DNA from: Ophiothrix spiculata
Lineage: Eukaryota; Echinodermata; Ophiuroidea; Amphilepidida; Ophiotrichidae
Strand: one strand, 5' to 3'
DNA: 34,326 nt
Assembly: GCA_000969725.1 (NCBI GenBank)
Contig: JXSR01S034508.1
The notes under the pieces were generated by a model. It ran no database searches, was not told where the DNA came from, and worked only from the letters and a program-made list of their open reading frames with translations. The position numbers and the translations under genes are program-made. Below are positions 1-10,397 of the stretch, piece by piece. The first letter of the stretch is position 1; each line of letters begins with the position of its first letter.

Positions 1-95
1 CACATGTTATACCAGAGAAATGAATAATTTTTCAAACCGTTTTCAAAGAGAAAATACAATGGATAGCATAGAAAAAATATGGTGGATAGATTAAA
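1..95 (+). repeat. 95-bp perfect direct repeat, copy 1
   Basis: These 95 bases recur without a mismatch at 2,810-2,904 in the same orientation. Similarity ends abruptly after the shared bases ATTAAA. Copy 1 starts exactly at the window edge, so it may extend upstream, and the true left end of the repeat cannot be seen. Perfect identity beside unrelated flanks points to a very recent duplication, a shared end of a mobile element, or an assembly overlap at a contig edge. No protein or RNA function is apparent. Confidence 0.9.
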
Positions 96-1060
96 CATCA
101 ATGCAATTCAACGCAGAAAACTTTGCTACCGCATGACAAGCAAAATTATGCACCTTAGTGTAGTATCTCATCTCATTTCTCTTTGATGTAACACTAAGGC
201 AGATGTGCTCCTACCATAGCAACCATAATGTAAACGCTCTACCAATATACAAGATTCAAAAGTCACAAATAGAATTCACAAGACAAATTTCATTTTCTCT
301 AGGCCAATGAAAGTGTGTGGTTACCATGGAAACATTAATTTATTTCTTGTCCCCAATTGCAACTATAGATTTATCACCTGTGCAACCGTTTTACTGTCTG
401 TTTGATTCAGCATCACAACAACCAAAATGAGCAAAACTACCTGGCAATAAAAAGAACATTGACGTTTCTCAGTTCAGCATCACCGTTTTCCTCCCAAAAT
501 GACTTATTTCCTTCTAAATCAAGAAAAACCATCACATCTTTATACCATTGACCTTGACCGTGCCTGACAAAGGGTTTTTCCCAATCCATTCATCCCTTTT
601 GATATTTACGCAATTTCTATTTTCAACATGATTTGATTTCAATTCCGAGAACTATTTGCACATCAATATCATCTTACATCAAGACGATGATGTCACTACG
701 AGGTCATGGTCAAGATGGACAAAATAAAAGAGCTTATTTTTCTTGCTATTCTTGTAACAGCTAATTAACTGCCTTGAGCAAACAAAATGAAGCAAAATAT
801 ATTAAAATCTCACTTCTTATTTTGCAGTTTAGTTGAGAAATTTGCATGATTTTAGATATAATTTTATTCAAAAATAACATTTGATAAATAATAGCATGTA
901 GAAAAGACAATTTTGTTATTGGAAACCAACTCCTTGTTCTGAGCCCCAGAAAAAGTGTTCTACCCGTACCATGTTTACAACTGTAAGTGGTTAATTGATT
1001 TTAATGGAGATTACCAACCCTTGTTACATGCCTCTAAAGATAACACTTTCTGTATCCAAT
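96..1060. other. Noncoding AT-rich stretch with two nuclear-receptor-like sites
   Basis: No reading frame or RNA gene is seen. The only notable content is at 541-720. TGACCTTGA at 549-557 (reverse complement TCAAGGTCA) is a perfect extended monomer site of the NR5A/ERR type. At 701-712, AGGTCA is followed directly by TGGTCA, two half-sites with no spacer. An octamer-like ATTTGCAT lies near 840. Function is inferred from motif only. Confidence 0.4.
549..557 (-). promoter_or_regulatory. NR5A/ERR-type nuclear receptor site (TCAAGGTCA on minus strand)
   Basis: TGACCTTGA on the plus strand reads TCAAGGTCA on the minus strand, the extended half-site bound by monomeric NR5A and ERR receptors. The next two bases (CC) add a second overlapping GGTCA half-site. 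The motif is exact, but one 9-mer may occur by chance; occupancy is unknown. Confidence 0.3.
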
Positions 1061-1177
1061 TATCCTATATAAGGTGAGAATGTTTTTCGACCCAGTTTTG
1101 TTTTGGCAAGAAACTTTCACAATAAAGTTTTCACAGAATGTACATTTATTACCTTGCAAAGATTCAAATGTTTTGTT
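1061..1177 (+). repeat. Dispersed repeat, copy 1 (diverged)
   Basis: This block matches 3,273-3,405 in the same orientation at very roughly 80 % identity with small indels. Shared runs include TATCCTATATA, CCCAGTTTTGTTTTGG, ATGTACATTTAT and CCTTGCAAAG. It has no coding potential. Its pairing parallels the 95-bp repeat (copies at 1 and 2,810), so the two repeat types may be ends of one element family with different interiors. Confidence 0.7.
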
Positions 1178-2269
1178 TGGTCAGTCTATATAGCCATAGT
1201 AAGTTTGCATACTAATTTTGTTTTTACAAGTTCGTAATAATGCCCTATTTATAAGTGTATTCTCACAGCTTTTCATGGAATGGAAGCTATCTACAGTAGA
1301 TAGTAGAGTTTGCTGGCTGTTACAATCAAGCAAAGGTTGCCCTTTCATGATTGTTTTTATATGCCATAAATGTTGATAAAACACTTACACAGTTTGTGTT
1401 TTGATGGATAGGCTCATCAATCACTCAAGTCAAAATTTACACATCTGGATTTTGGAATTGGTCTACTTCATCTCTGAAAATGAAAAAAGGAAAAATGTTG
1501 TTGTAAAAGGAAAATAGATCAGTAGATCCAGTGTAAGAAAATCTCAGTTGACCTGATTTTTGTCAAAATTCATAAAGAAATAAACAGATTTTTATCCAAA
1601 ATCTGGGACATGTATATAAGTATTAGTATATTTTTACAGGTTACTTGATCAGGAACTGATATTACATAGGAGATAACCTGTATTACCTGGGCTAGTAATT
1701 GATAGTCACCAAGTATCAGCCATTAATCATTGATGTTTTGTAGTCAAAGGTGGTAAAATAAGACAAAATATGTAAAAACTCAAATCCCATGCTTGATGCT
1801 TTGGCATTTTCCACTGAAGCGACCTATATTCTGGTTTACTCGGGCTTGAAACATGTAGCGAGCGACTTTGCATGATTGTAGAACAAGATAATAGGGTTCT
1901 AATTTTATTTTCAACCAACACCGTTCGTAAAATTGTGTCACAGGTACGTTTGATGAATATCAATGCGTTGTTAGATTGCCATTGTGGGGAGGCTTGCTAG
2001 GGATGTTTACGTTCAATCAAATTCAAATTAACCATGGCACCTCAGAAAATATGAATAATATGATTGCTTGATTAGTGTTTGTTGGCATGCCTACAACTAG
2101 AGAAATATCTTGAGCTTTTTTCCCCATCTTTAAACCTGCAGTTCAGTATCATCATTTTTTTACCATCAATTCGCCATCAGACTATAATCAATAGTTTATA
2201 ATCTATTTATTTTGTAATGCTCATCTCAATATGTCTTAGCACTTTCAGTTTAAAGTTGGAAGTTAAGAC
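1178..2269. other. AT-rich noncoding stretch, nothing recognised
   Basis: Short open frames on the minus strand (61-78 codons) have no recognisable domain, no supporting splice structure and AT-driven composition. I see no repeat, hairpin or motif cluster that stands out. Confidence 0.5.
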
Positions 2270-2800
2270 GTAGTTCGGATAGATTTCTACAGCCGAAAGT
2301 AGATCTATAAGCTTCTTCATAACACGGCTTCACCGCGATGAAAACAAACTGGGGGAATCCTAGGGAATCCCCTAAATGGCGCTGAAAACAAACAGCGCAA
2401 ATTGCGTAATTTTGATCACTGCACACGGTGTGGCGCCATGCACAGGCGTACCCATCGAGTTAACGCACGCTGATTGAAACTCCTGGTTGTCCGCTCCAGG
2501 CTTTTGAACAAGTGAAATGATTTAATTGTACACCAGTATTTTCTCCCTGATTGTAGTTCATCCGTTTGAAAAATCTAATGCATAACTTTAGCAAAGGCTC
2601 GCATGGAATGTTATAATCGACACAAAAGTAATTAAAATCCAGTTAACATCGTTCCTGGAAGTTCAAATCAAATTAGCAACCTTGTACAAGGTGGGGACTG
2701 CAATGGAATGCGAGACAATATCGAGCGACTGGGCTGTCTGATTGAGGACTGTGGCAGCTCTAACAGGCTGTTGCATAATTACATTAATTGGATTTTTATA
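2270..2800. promoter_or_regulatory. Candidate cis-regulatory island (GC/CpG-richer, motif-dense)
   Basis: Base composition shifts: CpG-containing words cluster at 2,320-2,500 and again at 2,720-2,750 within an AT-rich setting. Recognisable sites are a perfect Rel/kappaB consensus GGGAATCCCC at 2,363-2,372 next to a near-consensus one at 2,352-2,361, two Pbx-like TGATTGA words at 2,471-2,477 and 2,739-2,745, TAATTA homeodomain cores at 2,629-2,634 and 2,776-2,781, and TAATTGG at 2,785-2,791. No long open frame crosses it. The composition and motif density suggest an enhancer or conserved noncoding element; this is inference. Confidence 0.35.
2352..2372 (+). promoter_or_regulatory. Adjacent Rel/NF-kappaB-like sites
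   Basis: GGGAATCCCC at 2,363-2,372 fits GGGRNWYYCC exactly. GGGGAATCCT at 2,352-2,361 is its near-match, reading AGGATTCCCC on the other strand. The two sites are one base apart, nearly back-to-back. Single sites occur by chance, but an adjacent pair in AT-rich DNA is less expected. Confidence 0.35.
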
Positions 2801-2809
2801 ACAATGCAT

Positions 2810-2904
2810 CACATGTTATACCAGAGAAATGAATAATTTTTCAAACCGTTTTCAAAGAGAAAATACAATGGATAGCATAGAAAAAATATGGTGGATAGAT
2901 TAAA
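2810..2904 (+). repeat. 95-bp perfect direct repeat, copy 2
   Basis: Identical to 1-95 over the full 95 bases. The left flank here ends in ACAATGCAT; the right flank diverges at 2,905. Because this copy is internal, its left boundary is informative: if copy 1 really begins at window base 1, the repeat is only 95 bp long. Confidence 0.9.
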
Positions 2905-3272
2905 ATCATGTCTGAAAAAAAGAGTGTAAGTAAGACTGTCAGCATCACTAGTGTTGGGGAATAATACTGCACTGAGGAAATTGATGGGCATTATACACTC
3001 AGGACCCCACTGCAAGGGATTTGGAATAGGATTGATACAATTGCAATAGTTTTGAAGCAGAAGTCAATGAAAAGGAAGGAGAAGAGAAGGAAAGAAAAAG
3101 AAAGCAAGAATCAGAGTCCTATCACAGCCCTTGGATCACATCCTGTATTTTGCCAAGCTATCTTTGAAACCATTCCATGTAGCATTCTATTATAAATACA
3201 GAATTTCTACTAGTGCGCACTTCTAAGTTTTAATGCATTTTAAAAAAGTTAATTCTCCAAATAATGCTTCTT
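2905..3272. other. Noncoding spacer between two repeat copies
   Basis: This holds a purine-rich run (about 3,055-3,115, GAAAAGGAAGGAGAAGAG-like) and no recognised gene. A 68-codon minus-strand frame overlaps repeat copy 2 and reads as translated AT-rich sequence. Confidence 0.45.
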
Positions 3273-3405
3273 TATCCTATATACAAGATGAACATGTTTT
3301 TCGGCCCAGTTTTGTTTTGGCCAGAATGTTTCATATTAATAAAGTCTTCACAAAATGTACATTTATAACCTTGCAAAGTCAACAATGATGCTTCAAATGT
3401 TTGGC
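3273..3405 (+). repeat. Dispersed repeat, copy 2 (diverged)
   Basis: Partner of 1,061-1,177. It is longer by small insertions, including about 15 bases between CCTTGCAAAG and CTTCAAATGTTT. The divergence shows this pair is older than the perfect 95-bp pair in the same interval. Confidence 0.7.
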
Positions 3406-5030
3406 TTCAAAAATACTTCTTTTGCTAAGCACACTTCGTCATGTAGAATTCGACACAAGAAACAAATCTACTAGATGATTAATTAAACTGGATGGCTTAA
3501 GTGTTTATTTGTGTTGGCTAAAATATTTGGTGGAGTAAACAAGGATATCCAATATATCAAAGTGACAAGAAGGCCAGTAGGATGCCGTCAGGCGATGCCG
3601 CCTGGTCCGTCAAGCTTTCCCCTTACCGTCTTTACTTTTCCATGAGGATTTTACCCATCCTCCCTGTAGATATGCAGACATGTTTTGTTGGAGGTTATAA
3701 TCAATGTTGTCTGAAACTATCAATTGCTTTCATTTTTAATTAGAACAAAACTGGGTTGTATACCTCCCTTTACGGTTTAGGAAAACCTGCTGGAATTTTG
3801 TATCTTCAGCTAGAGCTTATCAAAAGGAGTGCTATATAATTAATAGACTGGCCTCTAATTGTCATGAAGACAACCTTGCTCCCTTTTCTTAACTTGCATG
3901 TTGCTTATTCATATTTTAAGCAAGATGTTAGCATGTTGCTTGGCCTAGACACTGTCAACACACTAGCTAGATGCTAGCAGCATATTAAAAATAATGTCCA
4001 CTTTGTTAGATGGTTAGATGCTATAAGTTTTACTAAAACAGTATCACAATGCTATGTATTATGCAACATTGAGTAGACATTTGATTTTACTTAGAATGGA
4101 CTACTCAAACATTTTGTAGACAACTTTATGTGATGTTTTTCATAATATCGAACGATAGTTGTGACTATCACAAATTAATTGAATTACTCTCCCAATATTT
4201 TGATCCTTTTTGCAATATTTGCAGGATAACATCATCGGTTTGCTCACCCAAAACAAACACCACATGTCGGCCCAGCAAAAAGGCAAATTCACCCAACCAT
4301 AGTCTAATCCGTCTAATAAACAGTCCCTTCACATGAATGTATACTTCAACAAGTGCCGATATTTGCTCTATCCGATCAGATTACCCCTCATCATTTGATA
4401 TCAACTAGCCTTGTGCTACCATACCATTGATAGTAAACACGCTTGTGGGGGCACTAGCATTGTCCCACCCTCGCTGGTGAACTTCCTCTCCATTCATTAT
4501 TGTATTTGAACCAAAACCTCAATAAAGACACTCATAAAGTAGGCAAAAAAGACTGAAAAGGCCTCATTTTTTTCTCAGTACTCATACTGTTTCCTGTATG
4601 GTGAGTTAGTATGCGTAATATTTGTTTTAGGACATAAATGGCAGCGGTGCACATCAAAATGTTTTGCATACCTTGGTGATGAACACAAATCGATGCCTGT
4701 AGTCGAACTCGCTTCTTTTCAGGATGTTGAATAACTCATAGAGGTAGCATGGAATTGTCATAAAAAGTAGGATATCGCATTACCTGTGGGAATTATGTGG
4801 AAATCTCACTTGAATTACGATTCTGGTATAGTGCGAGAGAGAATAAGAGAGCAGAGGCTCTCTAGCTTGGCTGCTTACACATGCATCGTTACATGTATTC
4901 TGAACGAACCCAAACTACTTTATACCAACGGTGTGTGTGTCATGCACCGATTTAATTCAATTTAAATGTTTAATTTCACTTGGTCAGGATAGAAAATTGA
5001 GGTCTATAAATTGAATTTTGTTTCACCAAC
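3406..5030. other. AT-rich noncoding stretch
   Basis: No gene is recognised. It contains one GC-rich hairpin (3,589-3,604, listed separately). A CpG-containing patch near 4,200-4,280 gives a 68-codon plus-strand frame with no recognisable domain. Confidence 0.45.
3589..3604. repeat. GC-rich short palindrome
   Basis: CAGGCG-ATGC-CGCCTG is a perfect 6-bp stem with a 4-base loop inside a small GC island (about 3,570-3,640), where GATGCCG also occurs twice. The contrast with the AT-rich surroundings is striking, but the arms are short. Confidence 0.4.
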
Positions 5031-5160
5031 CATAGGCATTTGCTTTGGCAGTGTTATGTTTGTTTTTTGCCTTTCGTTTGCGAGAGATTTTTTCGCACTA
5101 CAGGTGCTCTGATGTCAGCCCAGGTGTGAGTCTTCCCAGGGGGTGAAACTGGGTAAATAA
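5031..5160. promoter_or_regulatory. Paired CAGGTG E-boxes in a GC-richer patch
   Basis: CAGGTG occurs at 5,101-5,106 and again at 5,121-5,126, exactly 20 bp apart and in the same orientation, with TGATGTCA-like sequence between. CAGGTG/CACCTG is the preferred site of Snail and ZEB repressors and of some bHLH dimers. Two sites two helical turns apart suggest a composite element; this is motif-based inference. Confidence 0.3.
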
Positions 5161-5169
5161 TTTATAGAC

Positions 5170-5420
5170 ATAAATGATTTAAATCTTGTACTTTTTAACC
5201 AGAGTCAATTGAAACAGCAACTGATAACAGTGAGGTGTGGTAGAAATTATATGTAAAACAATATATTCGGGAAAACATACATTTCGTAAATATTGGAGAG
5301 GTAAATGAAAAACTCTGTATTTTTTTTACTAGAGTTAATTGTAACAGTAAATGATATTAAAAGAACAAGAGGTATGTGATAGAAATTTTTAGCCAAATAA
5401 TAAAATGGTAAATTAAAATA
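5170..5420 (+). repeat. Diverged 130-bp tandem duplication (two copies)
   Basis: AGAGTCAATTG at 5,201 and AGAGTTAATTG at 5,331 sit in the same context (a preceding T-run plus ACYAGAG, a following AACAG, then a GAGGTRTG-GTAGAAAT or GTGATAGAAAT block). The period is 130 bp and the copies are clearly diverged with small indels. No coding potential is seen. Confidence 0.6.
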
Positions 5421-5423
5421 TTA

Positions 5424-5460
5424 AAATTACAAAATAAAATGGTATATTATTTTGTAATTT
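5424..5460. repeat. Perfect 14-bp-arm palindrome
   Basis: AAATTACAAAATAA (5,424-5,437) and its exact reverse complement (5,447-5,460) flank a 9-base loop. All 14 pairs match. In AT-rich DNA this may be a cruciform-prone sequence or a remnant of a foldback element; it is too short and AT-rich for a microRNA precursor. Confidence 0.6.
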
Positions 5461-5860
5461 CTAATCATATCTGTCAAAGTTTATCTTAGGTATCCATAAA
5501 ATTATTTTTTGTACATGTATTTATGTTTTGTTACTTTTTAATTTTTTGGTTTTTAATCATCATTTGATTGCATAGCAAGCAATCAATAAATTTTCCTTTA
5601 CCATCAGCGGTTTGTTGTAGTAATATTTGGAAATACATCAATTTAAAAAAAAAAACAGATCAGAAACACAAAAAGATGTATCTTGAACTTAATGTCTTTT
5701 TAAAATTTAAAAATTGCTGATTTTATGATGCATTGCAAAATATTACTTGTTTGTGTATTTAGTTTTCAAAGAATTTAATTCAATTTATCAAACACATTCA
5801 TGTTTAAAACTCCATTCATTCAGATGTCAGCACATTAAACTTCACAAGAGGGGGGTGTAA
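5461..5860. other. Low-complexity AT-rich stretch
   Basis: T-rich and A-rich runs, including a 12-base A run near 5,645, with no gene, motif cluster or repeat that I can define. Confidence 0.5.
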
Positions 5861-6610
5861 TGATCGCAAAAGTAGACAACTGTTTTTGGTAGGAAAGCCA
5901 TTGTCAGAACAATGGCCATTATTTGTAAAGCTTTTGTTCAATTGGGTGTGAATAATTAGTGCTTCCTTCGTTATCACTGGGTTGCAACTGTGTGGAGGTC
6001 ACGGTCTTGTGGTTTATAAAATAAACAAAACAAGTTTACTCATCGCCCCTGTGAAATGAATGGAATGGTCTATTTAGAGTTTCTGTACTACCATTGGTTC
6101 GTTGCCAAGTTCATTCTGTAGAGTGAATGGTTGATTAGCATATTTTACTCCAGCCTCGCTAGCTGGAAGCTGAAAAGTGATTTAAGCCACTTACTAACAC
6201 TGTGTGTATGTTTGTATGAGTGAAGCTATTGGTGGTGCTATAGTGTGTGTTACAGTGGGAGATACAATATACAACGTGTGTAAACGAGGTGTTATTGTAT
6301 TTCAGCCGTCACAACATCTTATAGTGTAAGCATGGGAACATGGATTCTTCAAGGAGTTAGTTGTCTGCCATACAGGTGGTTAAAGTGATAAAAGTTCTGG
6401 ATACAAATTTACCGACCAATTGTGGATTACATTCCGTCTGTGCCAGTGGAGTTTTACAAAGAATCCCGACTTTGTTGGAGTTACGAGTTTAATCACAGGA
6501 ATATTAATAAGGCAAGCAGTTAGCTCATTTGGAGCCCAGCAAGTGGTCTAGTGGAAGCCTGGAGTGCACTGACCGTTTGTTTGGTAGCCAGGCTGGAATT
6601 GTTTTAAAAT
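5861..6610 (+). promoter_or_regulatory. Candidate promoter / 5' leader region
   Basis: Base composition is visibly less AT-rich than on either side. A TATAAAAT word lies at 6,015-6,022. A plausible 3' splice site (ATTGTATTTCAG, ending at 6,305) is followed by about 300 bases of mixed composition up to an ATG in a strong context at 6,611. Short upstream ORFs start at the two ATGs near 6,335-6,345. This is consistent with a leader exon of a plus-strand transcript, but no conserved promoter element proves it. Confidence 0.2.
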
Positions 6611-7612
6611 ATGGATGACGGTCCAACTATGATAAATTCTCAGGATGTCAATGTAAACAGGTTGGATGTGTGAAAAAGTTGTCTAGAATCGTGTTGAAGC
6701 ACTCAACTGTGGAGGATATTTATTACCAGGATAATATTAATAGCTGTAACTTTACCATCCTTTATCATCAAAGTAGTGATGTATATATGAGTTTCTGAGG
6801 TGACCAAACCCCTTCCTCATTTTCCTGATGCCCGTCATTCCCTCAGGAAGGCTAGATCCCGAGGGAGCATTTTGGATCGAAGCTGCCGCATCCAGGATGG
6901 ATTTTATCATTCTCAATGTAGGTGATATTTCATAATACGATTTTTACATGTTACCATGGTTACTGATTATTTTCTCACCCACAGGTTCATTAATAATTCT
7001 AATGTATCATATTAAAATCTGTTGATTGTAAAGGCTTACTAATTCATTTATCTAGCTAAGTAACATATTTTTGTATAAAATAAAAACTGATTGTTTAGCA
7101 ACTTGTTTTTAAGCTTAACTCGTACTACACGTAACTCACTTCCTTGCCTCAAGTCTGAAAATCAATCTAAAAATATATTGCTTCAATACTTAACAACCTA
7201 TGCTGTGCTAGTAACATCAGATAGCACTAAATTTTACACTCCCTCGCCAGGAAATCAAATTAAAAGCTCCAATTTTCGGATGAGGTTACCCAAAAGTTGA
7301 TGTAATATAGACAGTTGATGCAGGGAAAGCGACATCAATTCTTGCTGTGTTGTGTCAGTGTACTTAGCTAGGGTGTTTGCTAACCAAACATCTAATGGAA
7401 ACTTAAGTTACCTGTATGCCCTTGCGCATCGTAAAAAGGCACTTAATTTGGAGAATCCGATTTGGGTCACCAGGCAGGAACCCTTATCTTTGTTGTGTAA
7501 TGGCAGGGATAGACTTGGCATGATAGATGCAGGATCTTTGGACTATTTGTGGCTGTTTGCTTTCTCTGGGCTGTTTTTAGTATATTGTTTGTCATATAAT
7601 TATCAAAAATAA
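6611..7612 (+). CDS. Speculative three-exon small protein gene, unrecognised
   Basis: An ATG at 6,611 (A at -3, G at +4) opens a frame that reads 16 codons and reaches AG|GTTGG at 6,660/6,661. A good acceptor (pyrimidine-rich, CCCTCAG ending at 6,846) starts a phase-compatible open segment, 6,847-6,917, followed by donor GTAGGT. The next candidate acceptor (TTGTGTCAG, ending at 7,358) leads into an open segment, 7,359-7,612, ending in TAA. Joined, 50+71+254 bases give 124 residues without a stop. The first residues are MDDGPTMINSQ; the last 25 or so are hydrophobic and could form one membrane helix near the C terminus. I recognise no family. The first donor is weak, and such chains can arise by chance in T-rich DNA, so this is a hypothesis. 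Confidence 0.14.
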
Positions 7613-10243
7613 GCATTTTCATCTCTTGCTAATTGCTATTTTTTTACCCAATAATTAAGTTTCTTGGGACAAACAGAAGTTATTTATATCAACATTTTAG
7701 TGTATCAAGGTTCTGAAAAACAGGAAAATACAAAAGAACTTTATAAAATGATAAAGAAAATCATAACAGGAATGTCCTCATAGGAGATTGTGTTAAAACA
7801 AAACTAAACGTTCATCAACTGGTATTATATGAAACTAAATTTGAGTTCAATATGATATATCACTTTAACAACATATTTTTTTATATTGAATATCATAATA
7901 ATTATTTTCATAACAAAACTTGATGAATTTCAAAAGAATGTACTTTTTCACAGGAAATCATTTAATTTAATGGTGTTGTTTACCTATCAAATGAATCTTT
8001 TTGAACTTCTGAACTGGTTCAGTAATGTTAAATAAATAGTTTGGTTTAATTTGCAAATGCTGATAGTAATATCAAATAAATAGTGAACTTGATGAACAGC
8101 AACCATGATATGATGAATGATGCTAACTGATCATATATCATTTTGTTTTCATGATTTTTACAAAAAGTATGTTGTCCTTTGGCAAAGCGGTATCCACTTT
8201 CCATACTTGTAATTTTTCTAGAAGGTCAAATGTTTTATGAACAAATTTCGTTGGTTTTATTCTGCTTATGGGACCATCTTTTGCTAAAAAATTGTTTATT
8301 GTTAGATATAAGACTTGTGAAAAGTTTAAATTGTGTATTTGGAGTTGTACTTGGTTTAGCCAATGGAAACTCTGTGTTGCCTTAAATGCAGATACGCCTT
8401 TAATGCATTCATATATCTATTTCTATTTATCTTGTTATGGAAGCAATTTAAGAAAAACATAGAACTGAATGGAGAGCCTACTTACTGAAATCTAAAGTGC
8501 TTCAATACCATCTCACCCTATGGCAGATCATCTTTAATTAGTTGGAGGTCCAAGGTTCACTTCCTAGCCCTCAAAATATATTTTTTTTACATATCAGCTT
8601 ACTAGCCCTACAGAAAGAATATTCATTCCAGCAACCATATTGCAATGTAATATTATGCCATTGCTGTTTTAATATCATTTCATCAAAATACTACAATTCA
8701 GCCGTAACATATCACCATCTCAATTTTCATGTTGTAGGTATAATTTTTTTCCAATATTATAAGAGTGTTCATGAAACATGAATAATATGATGAAAATATC
8801 ACCCTAAAAATAAGTTGATCAATAATGCATAGTGACTTAACATGTTAAACATGACATTTTAAGGGAATCTCTCATGAGGAAGCGTATTTTGTCACATTTT
8901 AAAAAGTTCAAGCTTAAATTCCTACTGAATAGTGTGAAAATTCAAGACTTTATATAAGACTTAATAATGCCATGTAAATGATCTGTGGATAAGATAAAAT
9001 GCTATTTACTACATACTTTCAACACAAAGAAATTTAAGCGAAATTTAAACCAAAAAACCTGCAAAAAAGTATGCCATTCTAAAGAACTGTTTACCAAATC
9101 AAAAAATAAATAAGCATTAAACAAGACATAAATAAAGAATTCAAATTTGCTTATTCTTGTATAAAATTACACCCACTGAAATGTATCCGAAAATTAGCCA
9201 ATATTTGGTTTTCGTTCCGGAAATAAATTTGTAACGGTTAATGGTCCATTGCATTGAACACTTGTAGTTCGAGATAAAAATCTTTATGATCACAAATTAA
9301 CAAATTAAAGCTACAATTACATCAAAATGGCTCTTTAATAGTCAATTTGAACAGGTTCTTATGTCATTAAGGCATGCAAGTACAATAGTAATTGGCCAAA
9401 GATCTTGTGGGTCCTTGCACTCTGTGACCAAAGTTTGGCAATAATGTTCTTGTGTTCAGTGTTGCAATTTTAGTAGCCCTTGTTGTTTATAAACAAAATA
9501 ATTCGAGGTTCAAAAGATGGTTTGATGTGGGCGAAACTAAAGGAACATTTAAATCGTTGCTCAATATATATTCAAAATCAGTTATTTCAATCCTTTTGTT
9601 CTATTTTCATATTGAGATCAGCATTAGAGAGCATGGCATATAGCAAACCATGTTTATTTTTAGATGACTGCGTGTGTATCCAAGTTGAACATAATTAACC
9701 TTAAATTTGGCATATTAAGAGTTGGTATTGTTTTTCTCCACTTGTTAATAGGCTGAACAGGAAAACCTCTAACAAAGTAAATGGGTTTTTGATTGGACAA
9801 TGTCAATGTCATGTGGCTTACATTTTGGCGACCTTTTTGTGGCTTATATGAATTGGGATATCCTGCTCTTATTACGCTCAACTAAATCAAGATTTAGAAA
9901 TATTTCAAATGGAACAAAATTGGTTTGCTGCTTGACTTCTAACGTGCTTTATTTTATTTCAATCACTTTATTGTAGTTTTGGAATGTTTAAAATATCTCA
10001 TCACATTAAAATATTTCATTAATCATAAACAAGATTTAAAAGTAGAATCTTATCACATAGCAGACTAAACTCGTTGTGTGCTTTAAATGCTATCTACTGA
10101 TGATAGTACCAGTATTTTATAGGCCAAATCCTCATGAAATGGTCCAAAAAAACAAATTACAAAATATGTCCAGGCTTATTGTGAACCTTTTGCATGTACC
10201 GGTACTATACTCATGTGGTAGTATACAAATACAACATGGTATT
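7613..10243. other. Long AT-rich noncoding stretch
   Basis: Strongly AT-rich with many TAATA/ATTAT words. Frames of 63-79 codons on both strands have no recognisable domain and frequent stops around them. A slightly GC-richer patch at about 9,700-9,880 (CCAAT-type GATTGGACAATG and repeated TGTCA words) is the only departure. I see no RNA gene or clear repeat. Confidence 0.5.
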
Positions 10244-10350
10244 GAGGGAAGTAGTGAAAATTACTGATCCCGAGGTGTTGGATGCGTGTGACTACTTCCC
10301 GACGCAAAGCGGAGGGAAGTAGTCACATTCATCCAACAACGAGGAATCAG
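10244..10350. repeat. Foldback hairpin element with 37-bp arms
   Basis: Arms 10,264-10,300 and 10,314-10,350 are inverted copies matching at 31 of 37 positions, with a perfect run through GTGACTACTTCCC, around a 13-base loop. The 12-mer GAGGGAAGTAGT from the right arm also occurs just upstream at 10,244-10,255, so three copies of the GGGAAGTAGT module lie within 110 bp. CpG-rich arms in AT-rich DNA suggest an inserted nonautonomous foldback element rather than native sequence. No protein is encoded. Confidence 0.65.
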
Positions 10351-10397
10351 GAATTTTTAATACTTCTCAAAATAAATCATGTTGTATTTGTTTTACT

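Noticed and set aside
3918-3985. miR-31-like string (AGCAAGATGTTAGCAT) with a downstream GATGCTAGCAGCAT
   Set aside because: The seed differs at its first position, the pairing between the arms is only about 6 bp, and the match looks like chance. No convincing precursor hairpin.
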